The notes beneath the pieces were generated by a model. It was not told the DNA's origin, made no database searches, and was given only the letters and a program-made list of their open reading frames with translations. A stretch of 64,000 bases of DNA from an uncultured Bacteroidota bacterium (GTDB taxonomy: Bacteria; Bacteroidota; Bacteroidia; Flavobacteriales; Flavobacteriaceae): NCBI GenBank assembly GCA_903842575.1, contig CAIMMM010000166.1, forward strand, positions 18,841-82,840, written 5' to 3'. This document shows, piece by piece, positions 1 through 8,593 of the stretch. A program made the position numbers and the translations under genes. The first letter of the stretch is position 1. Each line of letters begins with the position of its first letter.

Positions 1-440
1 TTAATTGCTTTATGGTTCATCTCTTTTAATTCTTTGATACCAACACCAATTAACTGACAAGCTTCTAAGTTAATTTCTGTTAACTTTCTAATAGATTTAG
101 TGATTTTATCTACTTGATACAAACGAATTCTACTGGCAGCACCATTCATGTTATCCGCTACATCGTCAATAGATTTAATCAAAGAATGAATATCTTCTCT
201 ATCAAAAGGAGTAATGAAATTTCTACTTAATTCTAGATGTGTTTTATGAGTAAGCTCTTCAATTGTTGCTTCAAATTCTTCAATTTTACTGAAATATTCT
301 TCTCTTTCTGCTTTAGGCGCATTTACAGCTTCATGCAATGTTTCTGCAAGCAAAATTAAATTGCTTGAGGCTTGTTCAAATAAAGGAAAGAACTTTTTAT
401 CTTTAGGAACTAAAAACTGGAAAACACTGTTTAATGACAT
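1..440 (-). CDS. DUF47/PhoU-like phosphate-transport accessory protein (partial)
   Basis: The reading frame starts at an ATG at 440 and runs off the left edge with no stop, giving about 146 residues. The protein starts MSLNSVFQFLVPKDKKFFPL and is entirely helical in character, with the LFEQAS, DDVADNMN and FDREDIHSL signatures of the DUF47 family. These PhoU-related proteins usually sit beside a Pit-type inorganic phosphate transporter and modulate it. The transporter would be expected further left, outside the window. The C-terminal third is missing only because of the window edge. Family assignment is from motif recognition; the phosphate role is family knowledge. Confidence 0.85.
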   Translation of the reverse strand, partial: MSLNSVFQFLVPKDKKFFPLFEQASSNLILLAETLHEAVNAPKAEREEYFSKIEEFEATIEELTHKTHLELSRNFITPFDREDIHSLIKSIDDVADNMNGAASRIRLYQVDKITKSIRKLTEINLEACQLIGVGIKELKEMNHKAI

Positions 441-606
441 CTCTTATAATTTAAAATCAAGCAAAGATATTTACTCCACGTTAATAAATCATTAACTAAA
501 TAATAATATGAGGTTATTAATTTTTACAATTTGTTAATATTAAAAAAAAAACGCTCTTTTAAAAACGTTTCGTACATTAGCCACACTAAAAAAACAGCAT
601 CATTTT

Positions 607-2235
607 ATGGATATCAACTTCAATAAAAACGAAGATCACAACAAACTTTTACTTTCCAATTTAAAACAACGCTTTGCCAAAGTAAAATTGGGTGGTGGTG
701 AAAAACGTATTGAAAAATTGCATTCCGAAGGCAAAATGACAGCGCGTGAACGCATTGATTATTTATTGGATGCGAAAGCAAAATGTATTGAAATAGGTGC
801 ATTTGTTGGTGACGGAATGTATACTGAACACGGCGGTTGCCCGTCGGGAGGTGTGGTGGTAAAAATTGGGTATATCAAAGGAAAGCAATGTATAGTTGTT
901 GCCAATGACGCTACGGTGAAAGCCGGCGCATGGTTTCCAATTACAGGAAAAAAGAATTTACGCGCTCAGGAATTAGCCATGGAAAATCGACTACCCATCA
1001 TTTATTTGGTGGATTCGGCTGGCGTTTACTTGCCTTTGCAAGATGAAATTTTCCCCGATAAAGAACATTTTGGCAGAATTTTTAGAAATAATGCGGTGAT
1101 GAGTAGCATGGGAATTACCCAAATCGCTGCTGTTATGGGAAGTTGTGTAGCGGGTGGCGCTTATCTCCCTATAATGAGTGACGAAGCCATGATTGTAGAT
1201 AAAACAGGAAGTATTTTCTTGGCAGGAAGTTATTTGGTGAAAGCCGCCATTGGAGAAACAATAGATAACGAAACGCTCGGTGGCGCTACAACGCACTGTG
1301 AAATCTCAGGCGTGACCGATTATAAAGCCAAAGACGATGCAGCTGCATTAGATAGAATAAAAAGTATCGTTGGCAAAATTGGCGATTATGATAAAGCTGG
1401 TTTTAACAGAGAAAAAGCAGAGAAACCAGCATTAGATGAAAAAGAAATATTTGGCATTATTCCAAAAGCTCGAAACGAACAATACGATATGTATGATATC
1501 CTAAAACGTTTGGTGGATAATTCCGAGTTTGATGAATACAAAGGCGACTATGGTAAAACATTAATAACCGCATATGCCAGAATTGATGGTTGGGCTGTGG
1601 GAATTGTTGCCAATCAACGAAAAGTAGTTAAAACTGCCAAAGGCGAAATGCAATTTGGTGGTGCTATCTATTCCGATTCTGCTGATAAAGCCACACGTTT
1701 TATTGCCAATTGCAACCAAAAGAAAATTCCGCTAGTCTTTGTACAAGACGTTACCGGATTTATGGTAGGAAGCAAATCAGAACATGGCGGTATTATAAAA
1801 GATGGAGCCAAAATGGTAAATGCCGTTTCCAATTCGGTGGTGCCTAAATTCACGGTTATTATCGGAAATTCTTATGGCGCTGGAAACTATGCTATGTGTG
1901 GAAAAGCCTATGACCCCCGATTAATATTTGCTTGGCCAAGTGCGGAACTCGCCGTTATGGGCGGAACACAAGCCGCCAAAGTATTGGCACAAATTGAAGC
2001 CTCCTCCCTAAAAGCCAAAGGCGAAGTGGTGGATGATAAAAAAGAACAGGAATTGTTCGATATCATAAAAGCGCGCTACGACAATCAAGTGAGTCCTTAT
2101 TATGCCGCAGCTCGTTTGTGGACCGACGCTATTATTGATCCTCTTGATACCCGAACCTGGATTTCTATGGGTATTGAAGCAGCCAACCACGCTCCTATTG
2201 AAAAGAAATTTAATATGGGTGTGATTCAGGTTTAA
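607..2235 (+). CDS. mccB: acyl-CoA carboxylase carboxyltransferase subunit, methylcrotonyl-CoA carboxylase beta type
   Basis: 542 residues, full length for a biotin-dependent carboxyltransferase beta subunit. It transfers the carboxyl group from carboxybiotin to an acyl-CoA in the cytoplasm. Both crotonase-fold halves are present (roughly residues 30-285 and 290-535). The QDEIFPDKEHFGRIF stretch near residue 147, the following GSCVAGGAYLP and the SGVTDYKAKDD segment match methylcrotonyl-CoA carboxylase (leucine degradation) better than propionyl-CoA carboxylase. The biotin-carboxylase alpha subunit is not in the window, so it must be encoded elsewhere. The 3' end overlaps the convergent gene at 2232 by 4 bases. 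Substrate choice is inferred from motifs and is the least certain part. Confidence 0.85.
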   Translation: MDINFNKNEDHNKLLLSNLKQRFAKVKLGGGEKRIEKLHSEGKMTARERIDYLLDAKAKCIEIGAFVGDGMYTEHGGCPSGGVVVKIGYIKGKQCIVVANDATVKAGAWFPITGKKNLRAQELAMENRLPIIYLVDSAGVYLPLQDEIFPDKEHFGRIFRNNAVMSSMGITQIAAVMGSCVAGGAYLPIMSDEAMIVDKTGSIFLAGSYLVKAAIGETIDNETLGGATTHCEISGVTDYKAKDDAAALDRIKSIVGKIGDYDKAGFNREKAEKPALDEKEIFGIIPKARNEQYDMYDILKRLVDNSEFDEYKGDYGKTLITAYARIDGWAVGIVANQRKVVKTAKGEMQFGGAIYSDSADKATRFIANCNQKKIPLVFVQDVTGFMVGSKSEHGGIIKDGAKMVNAVSNSVVPKFTVIIGNSYGAGNYAMCGKAYDPRLIFAWPSAELAVMGGTQAAKVLAQIEASSLKAKGEVVDDKKEQELFDIIKARYDNQVSPYYAAARLWTDAIIDPLDTRTWISMGIEAANHAPIEKKFNMGVIQV

Positions 2236-3809
2236 TTCTTAACTATTTTATCAAACTTTGAAGTATTGTTTGAGATAATTTCAAGGACATATATTCCTGT
2301 TTGAAGTTCACTTATAGAATTGGAATATGAATTCGCATTGACTAAATTACTCAAAACCAATCTTCCATTCATATCATAAATATTGAAGGAATCAATTTTA
2401 GAACCACTACTGATATTTAACATAGAACCAACAGGATTAGGGAATATAGTGGGTGCAAATTCACAAGTTGCACTTACACCTACGCTACTCATATTCGTAG
2501 CAGAAAAAAAAGCGTCATAATTATTAACCTGAAAGTCATCAACACAAGCATACAATAATGGGTTGTTGTCAAATTTCATAGCTCCCTGGTTGTTTATCAA
2601 CAAATCATAAGGATTAGCAATAACATGCTTCATGTTAATTGAACTGATTTGATTATTACTGCAATCTAAGCCTGTTAAGTTTTGAACCCATTCAAGATTT
2701 AGAGCCGTAAGATTGTTATTGCTACAATTAATTCCCCTTAGATCAGTTCCCTGAACTTTTATTTCTTCCAACAAATTATTTTGACACCCAAGTTGTTTAA
2801 ATTCATTTCCTAAATTTTCGAAATTTAGTGTTGTGATTTTATTAAAACTGCAGTCTATATAGTAAAGTTGATTGGATGCTGGAGTAATGATAAGTTCTTC
2901 TATTAAATTATTGTTGCAGGTAGCTTGAACAATTTTAGTTACAGTTGTAAAATCAAGTTTATCAATTTGATTATATTCACAATGTAAAGTCACTAAATTA
3001 CTTAAGCCCGACAAATCGAGTTGTGTTATTTGATTATTGCTACAATCTGCATATGCCAAATTGGATAAATTCTGAATATTTAGTGTCGTTAAACCAGTAC
3101 GATTGCAATACAAATTTGCCAAACTAGATGCGCCTGTGAAATCCAAAGCCAGAAGATTTGGTTGATTTCTTATCTCTACAAAATTAAGTGCTGTATTTCC
3201 TCCGAATTGAGCATTATTTAACATCCCGTTAAACATAAAATTCTGATCAAATCCCCCATTTAGAATCTCTACTCTTTCCAGTAAAGGCAAACCATTAAAG
3301 TTGACAGTTTCCAGTTTACTTTCAGAAGCATAAAACTTTTTTAATGCGAAATTAGTTGTCAAATCTAAATTTTGAATGCTACTAAGGCCCAGAGTAATGC
3401 TTTCTAATGAAGTACAACCATTGACTGTTAAATTCACAATTGGACTAAAGGAAATAGGATTCAATGTTCCTCCTGAATTAGCTCCTGAAATTCTAAGATC
3501 CTTTAAATTAGTTAAGTTATTTAGGTTTAGTGAAGTTGCTTCGTTAACTAATATCTCAATGGACTGAAGATTTGTAAAGTGTTCCAAACCCGTAAAATTA
3601 GCAACAGTAGATACACCTCCAACGAAATAATTAAAAGTTGTGAAATTAATTAATGATAACGCCTCCTGTTGGCTAACTTCTCCATCTCCATTAGTATCAA
3701 GATGATAACCAACTCCAGGTCCAATGAGATAGTTTTTTAAAACTGGGTCGGGTATATTAATAATCTGAGAAAATGAAAATATAGGAAATAATAAGAAAAG
3801 GTATTTCAT
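2232..3809 (-). CDS. secreted leucine-rich-repeat protein with T9SS sorting domain
   Basis: 525 residues. Residues 1-15 form a signal peptide (MKYLFLLFPIFSFSQ). Residues 38-49 (DTNGDGEVSQQE) form a textbook 12-residue EF-hand/dockerin-type calcium loop. Residues about 70-430 hold irregular leucine-rich repeats of the internalin/BspA-like kind (L.CSNNQIT.LDLS.L.NL). The last 75 residues begin with PTIFPNPVGSML and contain IYDMNGRLV and TGIYVLEI, the pattern of a type A sorting domain that sends proteins through the type IX secretion system to the cell surface. The natural ligand cannot be read from sequence; adhesion or protein-protein binding is typical. A good promoter lies just upstream (3830-3863). 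Confidence 0.85.
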   Translation of the reverse strand: MKYLFLLFPIFSFSQIINIPDPVLKNYLIGPGVGYHLDTNGDGEVSQQEALSLINFTTFNYFVGGVSTVANFTGLEHFTNLQSIEILVNEATSLNLNNLTNLKDLRISGANSGGTLNPISFSPIVNLTVNGCTSLESITLGLSSIQNLDLTTNFALKKFYASESKLETVNFNGLPLLERVEILNGGFDQNFMFNGMLNNAQFGGNTALNFVEIRNQPNLLALDFTGASSLANLYCNRTGLTTLNIQNLSNLAYADCSNNQITQLDLSGLSNLVTLHCEYNQIDKLDFTTVTKIVQATCNNNLIEELIITPASNQLYYIDCSFNKITTLNFENLGNEFKQLGCQNNLLEEIKVQGTDLRGINCSNNNLTALNLEWVQNLTGLDCSNNQISSINMKHVIANPYDLLINNQGAMKFDNNPLLYACVDDFQVNNYDAFFSATNMSSVGVSATCEFAPTIFPNPVGSMLNISSGSKIDSFNIYDMNGRLVLSNLVNANSYSNSISELQTGIYVLEIISNNTSKFDKIVKN

Positions 3810-3829
3810 AAATGTATAAATTTGAAAAT

Positions 3830-3863
3830 CAAATTTAGTTCATTTTTTTAATATCGTAACAAA
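3830..3863 (-). promoter_or_regulatory. Bacteroidota-type promoter of the leucine-rich-repeat gene
   Basis: Read on the minus strand, TTTG (3863-3860) is followed after 22 bases by TAAATTTG (3837-3830), matching the flavobacterial -33 TTG / -7 TAnnTTTG consensus. The predicted transcript start lies about 15 bases before the ATG at 3809. Confidence 0.55.
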
Positions 3864-3905
3864 ATAAATCTACTCAATAATAACTAAGTACCATTTTAAT
3901 CAACT

Positions 3906-5525
3906 ATGAAAAAAATCCTCCTACTAAGTTTAATTACAATAGGTATACAAAACCTTAAAGCCCAAGAAACATTCACACGCAGAGACACGCTGCATGGCGG
4001 TTTGCGTTGGGAGCGTACTTGCTTTGATGTATTACATTATGATTTGAATATCAAAATAAATCCCGATGAAAAATCCATTGTGGGTTATAATTTTATTACT
4101 TTTAAAGTTGTAGAAAAAACAGCCAAAATTCAATTGGATTTATTCAGCAATATGCAAATTGACAGTATTGTAATGAATGCTCAAAAATTGAATTATACAC
4201 GAGAATTTGATGCCGTTTTTATCACTTTCCCAAATCCATTAGAAGCAGATTCAAATTCACATTCCATAAAATTTTATTATTCTGGCAAACCTATTATTGC
4301 CAAAAATGCGCCTTGGGATGGGGGCTTTGTTTTCAAGAAAGATAGTCAAGGAAAACCATGGATTGGTGTGGCTGTACAAGGAACTGGAGCGAGTTTATGG
4401 TATCCCGTGAAAGACACACAAACCGATGAACCCGATTTGGGTGCTACGATAAAAGTAGCAGTTCCTAATGGTTTGATTGATGTTTCCAATGGAAGGTTAT
4501 TAGGAAGTGAAGATTTAAAAAACGGTTACACGCGTTGGGATTGGGAATTAAAAAACCCGATAAACAATTATAACATTACAGTGAATATTGGTGATTATGT
4601 TCATTTTGGCGAAAACTATAAAGGGTTGGATTTGGATTATTATGTGTTGCGTCAAAACGAAGTTAAAGCAAAAGCCCACTTTGAACAAGTAAAACCTATG
4701 ATGGATTGTTATCAAAGTAAATTTGGAAAATATCCCTTTGCCGAAGATGGTTACAAATTGGTAGAAACACCTTATTTAGGTATGGAACACCAAAGCGCTG
4801 TGGCTTATGGTAATAGATACGTGCAAGGTTATCTTGGAAGTGACATGACAGGAACCGGAATCGGACTATTATTTGACTATATCATCATTCATGAAAGTGG
4901 CCACGAATGGTTTGGCAATAGCATCACTTCAAAAGATACCGCCGACATGTGGATTCATGAAGGATTTACAAACTATATGGAATGTGTTTATGTGGAATGT
5001 CTTTACGGTTATGATAAAGCGATGCAATACACCAATGGACTAAAACGAAGTGTTCAAAATGAGGAACCAATTATTGGTGCTTTTGGCGTAAACAAAGAAG
5101 GTTCTGGAGATATGTATCCTAAAGGCGCTTTGTTTTTAAACACCTTGCGCCACGTTGTCAATAATGACGATATGTGGTGGAAAATTCTATTGAAATATTC
5201 CGAAACCTTCCGACATAAGATTATAGATACCGAAACAGTGAATGCCTTTTTTAATCAGGAATCAGGAATGGATTTAACGCCTATTTTTAATCAATATTTA
5301 CGTGAAAAAGCTATCCCTAACTTAAGTTTACGTATCAATAATAATAAGCTTGAGTTTCGTTGGGAAGCCAATGCAAAAGGTTTTGCCATGCCCATTGACA
5401 TCAAAATAAATGGAAAAAAAACCAGAATTTATCCAACACAGGATTGGACTAAATCAAAACTAAAAATCAGTAAATTAGAAGAGGTTGAAGTTTTGAAAGA
5501 TCATTTTTATGTAAATGTAATTTAG
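3906..5525 (+). CDS. secreted M1-family metallopeptidase (short form)
   Basis: 539 residues with a signal peptide (1-19, cleavage near KAQ). The gluzincin zinc site is complete: H329-E330-x-x-H333 and E352 within WIHEGFTNY. The upstream exopeptidase loop reads LGMEHQSAVAYG rather than the classical GAMEN, so N-terminal amine recognition may differ from textbook aminopeptidase N. Length stops soon after the catalytic domain; the helical C-terminal domain of full-size M1 enzymes is absent, as in many Bacteroidota M1 peptidases of about 540-650 residues. Likely exported to the periplasm or surface, where it trims peptides. A second, longer M1 enzyme is encoded at 45896. Confidence 0.85.
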   Translation: MKKILLLSLITIGIQNLKAQETFTRRDTLHGGLRWERTCFDVLHYDLNIKINPDEKSIVGYNFITFKVVEKTAKIQLDLFSNMQIDSIVMNAQKLNYTREFDAVFITFPNPLEADSNSHSIKFYYSGKPIIAKNAPWDGGFVFKKDSQGKPWIGVAVQGTGASLWYPVKDTQTDEPDLGATIKVAVPNGLIDVSNGRLLGSEDLKNGYTRWDWELKNPINNYNITVNIGDYVHFGENYKGLDLDYYVLRQNEVKAKAHFEQVKPMMDCYQSKFGKYPFAEDGYKLVETPYLGMEHQSAVAYGNRYVQGYLGSDMTGTGIGLLFDYIIIHESGHEWFGNSITSKDTADMWIHEGFTNYMECVYVECLYGYDKAMQYTNGLKRSVQNEEPIIGAFGVNKEGSGDMYPKGALFLNTLRHVVNNDDMWWKILLKYSETFRHKIIDTETVNAFFNQESGMDLTPIFNQYLREKAIPNLSLRINNNKLEFRWEANAKGFAMPIDIKINGKKTRIYPTQDWTKSKLKISKLEEVEVLKDHFYVNVI

Positions 5526-5604
5526 CCAAGTAATATTTTCACACTAAACCACATGTATCTTATTAAATTTTAGTAACTTAGTTTGAATTTTAAACTTAAT
5601 TATT

Positions 5605-6030
5605 ATGGATACTTCAGTAAAAGGTTTGAATAAATGGGCAAATGCTCATACAAATTACGGTTTAGATGTATTACGCATAGCATTGGGCTTTTTTTTAATC
5701 TACAAAGGCGGGAGTTTTATCACTAACAGCAGAAATTTTGAAGATTTAATTGCTCCATTAATCAATTTCATGGGAGGAATGTTAACCTTTCATTATATTG
5801 CAGCAGCGCACATAATGGGTGGTATAATGATTGTTTTTGGATTACTAACCCGTTGGGCAATTATTGCACAATTGCCTATTCTTTTAGGGGCTGTCATCGT
5901 AAACTTTATTGGAGAATTCAACTTAACCAACCTGCTTCTTTCAGGATTAACGCTACTTTTATGTTTGTTTTTCTTGTTTTATGGTGGCGGTAAACACTCA
6001 GCAGATTATTATTTTAAAATGGAAAAGTAA
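5605..6030 (+). CDS. DoxX family membrane protein
   Basis: 141 residues with four predicted membrane helices (about residues 20-38, 55-78, 82-103 and 108-127). The first helix contains the DVLRIALGFFLIYKGG pattern of the DoxX family, and the loop HYIAAAHIMGGIMIVFGL fits the same family. DoxX proteins are small inner-membrane proteins of poorly defined role, sometimes tied to redox or thiosulfate metabolism. Stands alone; followed by a strong bidirectional terminator shared with convergent menE. Confidence 0.75.
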   Translation: MDTSVKGLNKWANAHTNYGLDVLRIALGFFLIYKGGSFITNSRNFEDLIAPLINFMGGMLTFHYIAAAHIMGGIMIVFGLLTRWAIIAQLPILLGAVIVNFIGEFNLTNLLLSGLTLLLCLFFLFYGGGKHSADYYFKMEK

Positions 6031-6048
6031 ACCCATATTGAAATATAA

Positions 6049-6084
6049 AAAAAGATGCACTAAATAAATTTAGTGCATCTTTTT
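6049..6084. terminator. bidirectional intrinsic terminator between doxX and menE
   Basis: Perfect 16-base arms (6049-6064 and 6069-6084) with core GATGCACTAAA and a 4-base loop. There is an A-run on the left and a T-run on the right, so it can stop transcription in both directions. The menE stop codon (6083-6085) lies inside the right arm. Confidence 0.9.
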
Positions 6085-7123
6085 ATTTAAAACTTTCATT
6101 CCTAATTACCTTTCCAAAAGATGTTTCTTTAAATTTTGGAATGAAAATAATTTCCTTAGGTTTTTCATATTTATCTAAATTCTCGAATAAATTTTCATCC
6201 AAATCATATTTCTCGGATTCTATTACTAATACTACTTTCTCCCCTAGCTCTTTATCTTCTATAGAGGAAATAAAAAATCGCTCAGTAATTTTACACGATA
6301 ATTTTTCTTCAATTTGTTCTGGAATTAATTTAATACCTCCACTATTAATAACATTGTCCATTCTACCAAGAAAAACAAATTGATTTTCGTTGACTAACTC
6401 AACAATGTCGTTTGTATGTATAATTTCATCCGAAATGCTTGGAGCATGGATAACCAAACAATTCTTATCATCATAAGAAATAGTGACGTTGGGCAATACA
6501 GTATAAGCTTTCTCTCCAACATGTTTTGCGGCAATGTGTGTAATCGTTTCTGTCATACCAAAGGTTTCCCAAACTTCTGTTTTTAACTTCATCAATGCTT
6601 TTTCTAAAGCACTATTGATTTTGGCGCCACCAACAATTAACTTTTTAACTCTTTTTAACTCTACTAAGGAATTTTGTGCTTGCAAAGGAACCATGGCTAC
6701 AAAATCATAAACATTTTCATCATGCAACATAGGATGAGAACTTGGAGCAACAAATTCCAACTCAAGTCCTAAAATCATAGCACGAATCAACATCATTTTC
6801 CCAGCAACATATTTTACAGGCAAACATTGAAGTGCTTTATCCCCGGGATGCAAATCAAAGAAATCACCTGTTGCCAAAGCAGAGTTTACCATGGCTTGTT
6901 TACTTACCGTTATTATTTTTGGTGCTCCAGTTGTACCCGAAGTTTGCATTTCTATATAATCTTTACTATCAAACCAATCCAAAAGAAAATCTCCAACTGG
7001 TTTTTCAAAATCCTCTCCTTCTTTTATAAAACTATAAGCAACACGGCACAAATCTTCTCTATTGAGTTGAAATCCATTCAATTTGAATTGATTATGTACA
7101 TTTTGGTAGGTTAGACTATTCAT
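6083..7123 (-). CDS. menE: AMP-binding ligase, o-succinylbenzoate-CoA ligase type (MenE)
   Basis: About 346 residues; activates o-succinylbenzoate to its CoA ester in menaquinone biosynthesis. The P-loop-like A3 motif MQTSGTTGAPK, a TFGMTET motif (A5) and LGRMDNVINSGGIKLIPEQIE near the C-terminus identify the adenylate-forming family. The protein is short (typical MenE is 450-500 residues) because the N-terminal segment is reduced, as seen in Bacteroidota MenE. The ATG at 7123 overlaps the stop of the upstream CPBP gene by 8 bases; a TTG at 7132 is possible but less likely. Overlap with the CPBP gene indicates one transcript. Other men genes are not in the window. Confidence 0.8.
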   Translation of the reverse strand: MNSLTYQNVHNQFKLNGFQLNREDLCRVAYSFIKEGEDFEKPVGDFLLDWFDSKDYIEMQTSGTTGAPKIITVSKQAMVNSALATGDFFDLHPGDKALQCLPVKYVAGKMMLIRAMILGLELEFVAPSSHPMLHDENVYDFVAMVPLQAQNSLVELKRVKKLIVGGAKINSALEKALMKLKTEVWETFGMTETITHIAAKHVGEKAYTVLPNVTISYDDKNCLVIHAPSISDEIIHTNDIVELVNENQFVFLGRMDNVINSGGIKLIPEQIEEKLSCKITERFFISSIEDKELGEKVVLVIESEKYDLDENLFENLDKYEKPKEIIFIPKFKETSFGKVIRNESFK

Positions 7124-8066
7124 TATTTTCAATATTTTGATTAAACAATTTTTCTTTTACTGTTGGTTCTTTCACTTTACCTGATAATTTTTCTCTCCAA
7201 TTTTTCCATTGGTATTTTTTACTTAAAATATATAACAATATAGGATATGTAATTGCAATAGAGACAATCATTTCCCATAATATATCAGAGGAGTTCTGCA
7301 CTTCTGTATATTTAAAAACGGCATCGGTTTGTAATGCCGAAAAATCGCTTGTGATTAAAAGTGCCGCTACCAAGTTATTTCCCAAATGAAAACCTAAAGC
7401 CAATTCTATACCTTCATCCATCAAGGTCATTATTCCTAAAAGCAATCCCGTTCCAATGTAAAAAATCATAACACTAAAACCCATTTCAGCAACTTCAGGG
7501 TTGGCGCTATGAAAAAGCCCAAAAAAAGCGGAAGTAATCACAAGTGGAAGCCATCTATTCTTAGCAATTATTCCTATTTGTTGCATCAAATAACCACGGA
7601 ACAAATATTCTTCAAAAGCAATTTGAAAAGGAAACAATAAAATGCTAATTATAAATAAAACAGCAAATTTTTCTGGACGAAAATTCCAGATGATATTTGA
7701 TCCATCGTAATAATAACTAACAAAAAAACATAGTAGTGACATTGAAACGATTAATACTAAAGAGAATAAAATTCTTTTAAAATCAACTTTTATTCTTGTT
7801 GTAGTTAGGGAAAGAATGCTTCTGTTATGAAGGAAATAAACCAAGAAAAATAATACTCCTAGCAAGAAAACAAAAATACTCAAATTTAAAATTAAAGCTA
7901 AATTTTTGTTCATTTCTTTAGCCATGTCATACATTTTATCAATATTTTTTTTTGATAAAATCAGGTAGACAATAAAATTTAGTATAAAAATTCCTGTGGT
8001 GATTAATGTTGTAATCAATACACGCCACCAAACATTATTTCCTTTATATGCTTGTTCTATAAACAT
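7116..8066 (-). CDS. CPBP-family intramembrane metalloprotease
   Basis: 316 residues with about eight hydrophobic helices. The CAAX-protease/bacteriocin-processing motifs are intact: E152-E153-x-x-x-R157 (FEEYLFRGYL), FGLFH with H186, and a further His in LGFHLGNN around residue 228. The family comprises membrane-embedded glutamic/metallo-type proteases. Substrates in flavobacteria are unknown. It lies directly upstream of menE with an 8-base overlap, so the two are co-transcribed, though no functional tie to menaquinone synthesis is established. Confidence 0.8.
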   Translation of the reverse strand: MFIEQAYKGNNVWWRVLITTLITTGIFILNFIVYLILSKKNIDKMYDMAKEMNKNLALILNLSIFVFLLGVLFFLVYFLHNRSILSLTTTRIKVDFKRILFSLVLIVSMSLLCFFVSYYYDGSNIIWNFRPEKFAVLFIISILLFPFQIAFEEYLFRGYLMQQIGIIAKNRWLPLVITSAFFGLFHSANPEVAEMGFSVMIFYIGTGLLLGIMTLMDEGIELALGFHLGNNLVAALLITSDFSALQTDAVFKYTEVQNSSDILWEMIVSIAITYPILLYILSKKYQWKNWREKLSGKVKEPTVKEKLFNQNIENNE

Positions 8067-8159
8067 TGTTCATTTTTAAAATTAGGTTTATCAAAAAACT
8101 TTTACTTCGCCTAAATTAACTTTTTTTATAACAATATTTAGTACTTTGCAAGAAAAAAT

Positions 8160-8501
8160 ATGATACAATTATTTCACAACTCAAGATGTGGAAAATCAAG
8201 GAATTGCTTGGCTTTTATTGAAAATTCAGAAAAAGAGTTTGAAATTATTAAATACCTAGAAAACCCACCAACTTTTGAAGAATTAATCATAATTCTCAAA
8301 AAACTTCACTTTAAACCATTAGAATTAGTGCGCCAAAAGGAACTTATTTGGATTGAAAAATATAAAAATAAACCGATGACCGATGACGAAATTATAAAAG
8401 CAATGGTTGAGAACCCAATTCTTATAGAAAGACCTATTATTATCAATGGAGATAAAGCATATATAGCAAGGGATTTAGATAAAATTTGTAGTCTAATTTA
8501 G
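8160..8501 (+). CDS. arsC: ArsC/Spx-family thioredoxin-fold protein (arsenate reductase-like)
   Basis: 113 residues, the normal size for glutaredoxin-coupled arsenate reductases. The catalytic region HNSRCGKSRNCL carries the reactive Cys10, with a Cys also at position 15. The Arg equivalents that bind the oxyanion are seen in LELVRQKE and ILIERPIII, and a third in AYIARDLD. Family members reduce arsenate to arsenite using glutathione or glutaredoxin, but some only regulate or reduce other thiols. No arsB, acr3 or arsR neighbours are present, so a detoxification role is unproven. Confidence 0.75.
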   Translation: MIQLFHNSRCGKSRNCLAFIENSEKEFEIIKYLENPPTFEELIIILKKLHFKPLELVRQKELIWIEKYKNKPMTDDEIIKAMVENPILIERPIIINGDKAYIARDLDKICSLI

Positions 8502-8593
8502 AATAGTTCCATTTTTTATTTAACAAACCTTTATGAAGCGTTGTTTAATGTATAAATTACTTTTACAATCTATAAGCGTAAGCATTAAAATTC

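Noticed and set aside
8160..8501. Arsenic-resistance operon
   Set aside because: No arsR, arsB or acr3 neighbour; only a lone ArsC-like gene.
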